A stretch of DNA of 51,167 bases from Eubacteriales Family XIII. Incertae Sedis bacterium. GTDB taxonomy: Bacteria > Bacillota > Clostridia > Peptostreptococcales > Anaerovoracaceae. The stretch is from assembly GCA_031272485.1 (NCBI GenBank), contig JAISTV010000016.1, forward strand, positions 1 through 51,167, in the 5' to 3' direction. The notes under the pieces are model-generated. The model was not told the origin of the DNA and searched no databases. It worked only from the letters and a program-made list of their open reading frames with translations. Below, piece after piece: positions 40,889 through 49,800 of this stretch. The position numbers were made by a program, and so were the translations under genes. Every line of letters begins with the position of its first letter. The stretch's first letter is position 1.

Positions 40889-43800
40889 ATGAGCGAACGG
40901 TTGAGGGGAAACGAAGGAAAGTCCTATGGCTACAGTAAGTCACTGGACCCGCGGCACAAGCCCGGCAATGACGGGATTCGCGGACTTCGAATGGCTGTTA
41001 TTCAGAAGGGCTGGGCGCAGAAGACTGTTGCTTTTGCTTTGACGGCTCTTATGGCCTTTATGTTGGTGCTGCCTTCTGCGGCTACCTGGGCGGATGAGGA
41101 GGCTTCGGGTGACGGTTCCTGGATTGCCGGAACGAGTCCGGCAATGACGTCCGGCGCTGTCGAAGGTGCGGGTGACGGTTCCGGGGACGGCGCGGGTGAC
41201 GGCGCTGGCGCGAGTGACGGCTGGATTACCGGAACAAGTCCGGTAATGACGTGGCCGGATGGTTCGACGGGCGACGCGACGGGTGCGGACGGCGGTTCCG
41301 GGGACGGCGCGACGTCCGACGCTGTTTCGGGTGACGGTGCTGGCGCGAGTGACGGCTGGATTGCCGGAACAAGTCCGGCAATGACGTCCGGTGCTGTCGA
41401 AGGTACGGACGGCACGATGGACGACGCTTCGGGTGCGGACGCCGACGCCAGCACTTCCGATTCCGGTATCTCAGCGCTGTCGCTTACGCCCGGGTGGAAC
41501 GGGTCTTATACGGCGCCGGAGGGACCCGGCGTGGTGGCTACCATAATGGTCGCCTCGGACGCCACCGCCACTTCCAAGGGCATGGTCAAGTCCAGCCAGT
41601 GGTCCACCGACGGTCTGACGTGGTCTTCCGACACGCTGAACCTCGAGCCCGACCGGACCTACTTTATATACACCCCGCTCGCGGGGATGGACAACGGCGT
41701 TTACTCTGTCCTGCCCAACATCAAGGCAGCCGTAACCATAGACATGGATCCGGCCATCACAGATGCCGGAGACTACTTCCTGTACGATTACGCAAACAAC
41801 TGCGACCTGCTTACTTCACTTACCGTACCGGACACTTCGAACCTCACCACGGTAGGCGCCCACTTCATGAACTACTTCGCGAATAACTGCCGCGGGCTGA
41901 CGTATCTGAGTGTGCCGGACACCTCGCACATAACGTCTACGGGTGAAGACTTCCTCTACGGCTATGCGGTGAACTGCTCGTCTCTGACATCCTTAGCGGC
42001 GCCGGACATTTCGGGGATAACACAGCCCGCGAACTACTTTCTGTCCGCCTTCGCGAACGGTTGCTCCTCCCTGACCTCGCTGGACGTGCCCGATACTTCG
42101 CATGTTATGGCTGTGGGAAATTTCTTTATGGGGAATTATGCGGGCGGTTGCACTTCCCTGACATCCTTAGAAGCGCCGGACACTTCAAACATTTCATCCG
42201 TCGGCTCGGATTTTCTGGAGAGCTATGCAAGTGGCTGCTCGTCCCTGACCTACTTAGGCGTGCCCGACACTTCGCATATCACATACGGCAATTATTTTAT
42301 GAGCGGTTATGCATATAACTGCTCGTCCCTGACAACTTTGGACGTCCCGGACACCAGCAATTTCATAACCGCAGGTGAGTACTTCCTGGCGCAGTATGCC
42401 CGGGGCTGCTCCTCCCTGACCAGCCTGGACGCACCGGACACCTCGAACTTGACCAGCGTAGGCAACTACTTCCTTGATTCTTATGCCATGGGCTGCACCT
42501 CGCTTAAGTCGCTGGGCATCGCCTCTACGCGCAGAATCGTCTCTTCGTCCTTCGGCCAGTCGCGCGGGTACTTCATGTTCTATTATGCGTACGGCTGCTC
42601 CGCGCTGGACTATCTGATTATGGACACAGCCCCCGGCTTCTACACCACGCACAACGTCTCCTGGCAGGTCCCCGCCGCGGCAGCCTCCGACGCAAATGGC
42701 CTTTGGGCCGTGGTTCCGGAGGCCTCCCTCGCCGACTGGCGGGCGCTTACGGCATCCGGCAAGACGCTGGCCACAAACAATATTACCGAAGAGGCCAAGG
42801 TCGTTTCGGTCACCTCCACGCTCACGCCCGACGAGTATAACCCGGTCTTGAACGATCCCTCCTGGGGCATCGCGTACGTCTACGGCTCCGTGGTGACCAC
42901 CTGGACCAACCCAAGCGGCACGAACGGCCTGCTCGAGGCCTTGGACAAGGCGGGCGCCTCCGACGCGAACCACCCCTACGTGATTCTCATAGGCGCGGAG
43001 TTCACCATGGGCGCCAGCTACGACCTGGCCGGCAAGAGCGTGTCGCTCCGCAAGACCACGGGGTCCGCCGTAGACCTGGTAAATCACACCGGCGAGCAGC
43101 CCTGGAACTATAGCAATGCGTATGGCAATACTGCGGCTGCCAGCCCCGATCTCTACGACGGCGTTTCAGACTGGAGTATTAAGAGCGCATCCGGCGCGCG
43201 GCACTTCCTCATATCCGGAAGCGGCGCGGCGTCGCTCACCACCGAGAACATCATGCTCGACGGCGGCATAGACTTTGACAACACCACTACGGCCGGCGGC
43301 GGCATTCAGATTACCGCCACGGGCGCCGTGACCCTGCGTGCCAACGTGATGAACGCACATGCTACCTCCCAGGTAGGCGGCGCGGGCATTTCTATAGAAG
43401 GCGTAGGAAACGTAACCGTCAAGGGCGGCGTCATAGCCAGGAACCGGCAGTACTCCGGCAGCGGCTCGAGCGGTGCCGGCGGCATAGGCGCCAAGTACGA
43501 CACCTCAACCGGAACCATACTGAACCTGACCGGCTACACCATAATCGAAAACAACAAGACCCCGTCTTACGGCGGCGGCGTCTACCTATATTCCGCCGGC
43601 ACCTGTACGTTTGACGGAAACGTCCTGATTCGCAATAACGAGGCCTGCAACGGCGGCGGCATTTTCGTGCGGGATAAAATCAACCTGACCATTAAAGGAA
43701 ACGTAACCGTATCCGGCAACAAGGCGCTGGGCGAGCCCATATCCGGCAGCGCGGCCATGTACTCCGGTACCGGCGGCGGCGCGCTCTTCTGCGGTTTTTC

Positions 43801-46800
43801 GGATGCCACCGTAACCATAGCCGATAACGCTACATTTGACAGCAACACGGCGGCCCGCGGCGGCGGCGCCATCTACTTCAACGCCATAGACAAGGGCAGC
43901 GACCTGACCTACCAGGGCGTGACCCTGAACCTGACGGGCGGCCGCTTTACGAACAACCAGGCGCTGGGTACCTACCGCGATCTGGCGGAGGGCGCACCGG
44001 CGGAAGTGGCCTACGCCATAGGCGGCGGCGGCGCCATCTTCACGCGCTACCCGCAGACCATAAAGATTCCGGCCTACAGCACGACCTACTTCGGCGGCAA
44101 CCTGGGGACCTTCTCGGCGTTCATAGACAACACCGAGCTGCAGACCGCGGAAAGCGACCTGCATTCGCAGAGCTTCTTCTCGGGCGACACGTACACCAAC
44201 CACATCCTGAACGCGGAGATTCACACCAGCTTGGTGAACAAGCCCGGCCCGACCGGCTACGACTACTACAACCTCTACAACAACTACGACATAGGCATGC
44301 CCAACAACCTGACCCTGGGTCTCTTCACGCCGGTGAATGTCACTACGCTTCCGGCGGACGGCTCCGGCGGCTCTGTCACGGGCGACCCGAACAATGTCTA
44401 CATAGACCCGCTGGATACGGGCGTCAAGCAGGCGGCGCTTAACTCCAAACTCAAGTTCACGCCGGAGCCGGCGGACGGCTGGCGCCTCTACAGTTTCACA
44501 GCGCAGACGGACCCCGCGCTCACCCCGGACGAGCTTACGGCGGCCTGGACGAACAACGGCAGCGTGTACACGCTCACCGTGCCCGGCTCGGACACGAACC
44601 TCGTGGCGACATTCCACCGCAACGCGGTGCTTACGGCGCCGCCCGTGGTTTTCGAGCGGAACTTTGCGGGCGCCCTTTTCATGATCCCGCCGCGTATCAA
44701 CATCATGCTTTATAACTCCGCGCCGAACGACGGCTACTCGGACGAAGCGACGAATATCACGGCGTCACTTATAGGGGAGGACGCAGAGGCTTTCGCGCTC
44801 GTGGACGGCGACACCGTGGTGCAGCCGGGAACCACCACCACATCTTATCAGGTTCAGCCCAATGGCAGGAGCTACTTCCAAACGGCCAGGACCTATACGG
44901 CTACGGTGCGCATAACCTATAACGACGGAGAGAAGCCTGACGCGAGGTTGGATATTCCGGTCTCCATAGAGATAACCAATGCAGGCGACCTTTACCTGCC
45001 CGGCGCAGAAGCCGGCAGCTATGACTTTGGCACCACGCTGCTTGACGCGGGAAGCTACGAGCAGGCGCCGGCGGCGAAAAACATTACCATACAGAGCGTG
45101 GGCGGCCAATCTGCGCCGAACGCCACGAACGTGAGCCTGAGCCTGGCGAACCAGAAGAAGAACAGCGCTACCGCCGGGACGTACTTTACCCTGACCGGCT
45201 CTACCGTGTCCACCATAACCGGAAGCCCGGCGGGCAGCGACACGAATTATCAGGTGGTTCCTGTGGACGGGCTTGCGGCGGGCGACTACACGGCCGACCT
45301 CGTGCTTACCTACACCATAAACACCGAGCAGGTGAGCAAGACCATTACGGGCGCCGTGCACTTTAAGGTGCAGAATCCGGCCAGCCTCACCATAAAGGAT
45401 CTGGCCACCGGCAATGCCTCTGCGGACATAGACTTTGGCATCCTGAACCAGGGCTATGCCGCCGACGCCTTGTCTTTCAAGTACATCGTGCTGCAAAACG
45501 GCGGGGATGCTTCCGCATCGATAACCAACGTGACGCTAACGGGAGACGGGGCGGGCAGCTTCGTCCTGAGCGGGCCCACGTACAGCAGCGGGGCCGCCAT
45601 AGGCACGGTGCCCGCGGCGGGCAGCAACGGAAACTCGTGGAGCATAATCCCCCGGCAGGGGCTTTCGGGCGGCACTTATAACGTCACGGTGAACGTGACG
45701 TACAAGACCGGCCTTACGAGCGGAGAGAATCAGACCGCCACCGCCTCGGGCATCGCTACGTTCACGGTGGACGGGGCGCCACGGGTGCGCTGGTATACCG
45801 TGGCTTCTCAGACCTTCTACTGGGCGGATGAAGACTTCGGACCGGTGACCACCGAGCCGCATCTGCAGGGCATTCCGCGCAACGAAAAGCTCTACCTGTG
45901 CTTTAGCGAGCCGATAGATACCCTGGTCGGTACCGTGACCCTCCGCCCGAAAGACGGGTCTACGCCTGTGGTCCTGAACATTTCGGACGGCGTCTGGAAT
46001 GATTTGAATGTGAATGCCTGGGGCTTATCCTGGCCGGGCGATGCCGCCAATACCGAGGGCTATATTTCCTACAGCGGCCTTAAGCCGGATATGTCCTATG
46101 ATGTCGAAGTGACCGGCGTGAGGGACGTGGTGGTTCCCGCCACCGGCACGAACGTGGAGCACGGCGGCAACACCATGACGGATGTCTTTACCTTTAACGT
46201 GGCCACCGAGCATCCGACCATAGCGGGCAGCGTGTCCGTGGTCGGCGATCCCGTATACGGCAACACGCTGAGCGTGGACTTGAGCCAGCTTTCCTCCGAG
46301 GTACCGGTGGCCGGATACGGCACCATTCGCTACATCTGGAAGAAGGACGGCAATGACGTCTGGGGCAACAACATCCCCACCTACACCTTAGGGGAGGATG
46401 ACGTGGGCCATGACTTTTCGATAGCCGTGGCTACGGATTATACCACCGGCTGGCTGGAGAGCGCGCGGACGGAGGATGTTGTCGCGCGGCCCATCTCCAT
46501 CCTTGTAAACACGGCGGATAAGCATTACGACGGCACGAACGTGGCCACCATGACTTCCATTACGTTGCAACCGCAGGGCGATGGCGTGGGGCTGCTCGCT
46601 GCGGACGCGGCGGACGTGCAGATTGTGACCGGCTCGGCGGTGTTCCCCACCATAGGCTCGGCGGACGCGGACACCACGGGGCAAACCGTCACGTTTACCG
46701 GCTTTGATATAACCGGCGCCAAGGCGAAGAACTACGTGCTTACGGGACAGCCGGAGAGCAAGACGGCCTCTATCCTCATGGGGTTTGAGGCGGTTAAGGA

Positions 46801-49800
46801 TGTGCATTACCAGCTGCCGTATTTGCGGGAGAACGGCTGGGCGATTCATTCCATGCAGGTGATTCCCTATATGCCGAGCTATCCCGATCAGGTGTCCGAC
46901 TACCGCGTGTCGGAGAGCTCCGCGGCGGACGGTAGCTGGGGGTGGGATATTGAGTACTCCGGCGGCGACATGCGCATGGGAAACACCGGAACCTTCTACG
47001 TGAAAAACATGGTCACGGGCGAGATTTCCCGCAAGGTGAAACTGACCTTCGGCGTGGACAATACCATGCCGCGCGGCACCATTACCATGCACAGCAACAA
47101 CTTTACGACCTTCCTGAATACCGTTACGTTCGGACTGTTCTTCAAGAACACGGTGGACGTGACCATTACGGCGGCGGATGATCAGTCGTCGCTTGGTACC
47201 GGCACGGACGCGAACTCAGGCATAGCAAAGATTGAGTATATTGCCTACGATAAAGAAATTACTTCCGTATACCTGAGCGGACTGCATGACTACATACAGA
47301 TCAACGGCAAAACCGTAACGGACGCCGACTGGACGCAGGGCAGTTCGTTCTCGCTGCCGGCGGGCTTTACGGGCGAGGTGTTTGCCAGGATTACGGATAA
47401 CGTGGGTAATGTGCAGTATATAAACACGGGCGGGGTTGTGATTTACGAGGACAGCGTGGCCTCCGGGAGCCTGTCCTACACCAAGACTTCGCTTGCGGAT
47501 AAGAGCGCTTCGCTGGCGCTGAACGGCAATACGATTAAGAGCGTCAGCGTAGATGCTATGGCGCTTGCGGCGGGCACGGATTACGTGCTGGCAGACGGGA
47601 CCATTACGTTTAAGGGCTCCTTCCTCGATACGCTTGCGGCAGGCAACTACACCGTGCGCATAGTGGTGAATCCGCAGGGCGAGGAGTTCGTGGCGGAGAA
47701 CGGTACGGACAATGATGCCGTGGGCGCGGACGAGAACGATGCCCCGGCGGACATTTCCATTCCGCTCACCGTAAGCAAAGCGGCGCCCACGCTTACCTGG
47801 CCTACCGTGGGGCAGATTACCTACGGCACGCTGCTCTCGGATGTGCCGCTCACGGGCGGCAGCGGCTCCGGCGGCGGGCAGTTCAGCTGGCAGGCGGGGG
47901 CGAATACGCTTTATCCCACGGTGAGCAACACGGGCTACGTGCTCACGTTTACGCCGGCGAATCCGGATGCCTATGACTACACGCAGGTCTCCGGCTACGA
48001 CGCGGCCACGCAGACCGTGAAGAAGACCATGAGCCTCACGGTCAAGCCGCGCAAGCTCACGGGCGATACAGACATCATTACCGTGCCGAACATAGTGAAC
48101 GGCTTTACGGCAATTGACAAGCCCTACGACGGCTCCGTCGCGGCGTCCGTAACCTTTACGCCGAACAACTTAGTGCCCTGCGACACGCTGGGGACGGTGG
48201 TCGGCCAGATTACGGCGCATTTTGACGGCGATGCGAACAGCGATAACGGCAAGGGCGTGGTCATAGACAGCATACAGCTTCTGAGCGGCAACTACACGGC
48301 GCCGGAACTGCCCACGACGCTTACGGCAAGCATACACAAGGCGTCCGCGGTGGCGGGCAAGAGCGTCCACGTCCAGGCGCGGGAGCACGAGGCGGCCACC
48401 ATTGTGGTGGATCTGAATCAATTGCTGCCCACGGTGCCGGACGGCCTTACGCTGGGCGCCGTTACCTATGAGACAGACCCTGCCGTAGGCGCGGCGGTGC
48501 TCACGAACGGCGCCACGCTCACTGCAGAGGGCTCCAGCCTGACGCTCAAGATAGCAAGCACGGCCACGCAAGGCCAGCAGGCATCCGTGGCGGTGGCTAT
48601 CGAGGCGCAGAACTTTGAGCATACGGTGGGCACCCTTTACGTGGACATAATAGGCAACGTGCCGCTCATTACGGCGCAGCCCGCAGGGAACACGGAGACG
48701 GTTTACGCGGGCAAGCCCTACACGCTCTCGCTCACCGCGCAGAGCTCCGCTTCCATGGAGGTGCGCTGGTATAAGAAAGAGGGCGAGAACCTCACGGCAC
48801 TCAGCGACTGGACGAGCATAGGTTCCGGCACGAAGACGGCTACGTTTGCGGCCATCACTACCGCGGTGGGCGAGGCGGACTATGTGGCCGAGGTGAGAAA
48901 CGCTTCCGGCACGAGCACATCGCAGACGGCGCACGTGCAGGTTACGGGGCGCACGTATACGGCTACTGTTTCGCCGCTCAGCATAGACTTCGGCACGGTG
49001 AGCTACGGCTATTCCACCATAGGCTGGCAGGGGGTTGCGGTTTCAAACACCGGCAACCAGACGCTGGATATGGCGCCGCTGTGGGACGAGGGCAATTACA
49101 CCAAGTCCCCGTACTTTGAGATAGCGACCGGGGACACCACGCCGCTGCACGCCCTGACGACGGGCAAAACGGCGGTGCTCAACATACGGCCCAGGGCCGG
49201 GCTTTCCGCCGGCACCCATACCGACCACCTTACGGTTTCGTGGGGCGACTACGGCGCAGACGGCACGGAAAGCATTCTGATGACGCAGGTTGTGACCATA
49301 ACCTTTACAGTGCAGGCGGCAGCGGGCGAGCTGGTTATCTCCGACCCGGATGCCTCGCAGGATGTTATCTACACCGGCAAGGAGATTAAGCCGGGCGTGG
49401 CGCAAAACGACTCCGGCGGCGCGCTTACCTGGTACACGCGCAGCGCGGGCGTTTCCGACGCGGGGGATGTAAGCCCGGCGGACGGCATAGACGACAGCTA
49501 TACCGCGGGGCTTCCCGTAAGCGCGGGCAGCTACGAGGTGTTCGCCGTGGCGGCGGCCTCGGATAACTACCTCGCGGAGACGTCCAACCACGTGACGTTT
49601 ACTGTCAAGCCCAGGACCTTGACAGTGGCGGTTACCGTGCCGGATAAGGACTACGACGGGACGAACTACGCGGCGGTTACGTGCGCGGTTCTTACGGGTC
49701 TTGCGGACGGCGACGAGCCGGGCACGGACGTGATACTGGGCCTCGGGGCGCTTACGTTTAACAGCGCCGGTACGCCGGATGCTTCTGCGGATAAGGCAGG

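Noticed and set aside
42061-42318. Short open frames on both strands within the giant surface gene
   Set aside because: The main frame is continuous from the signal peptide to the window edge and carries the regular repeat structure; the others are shadows.
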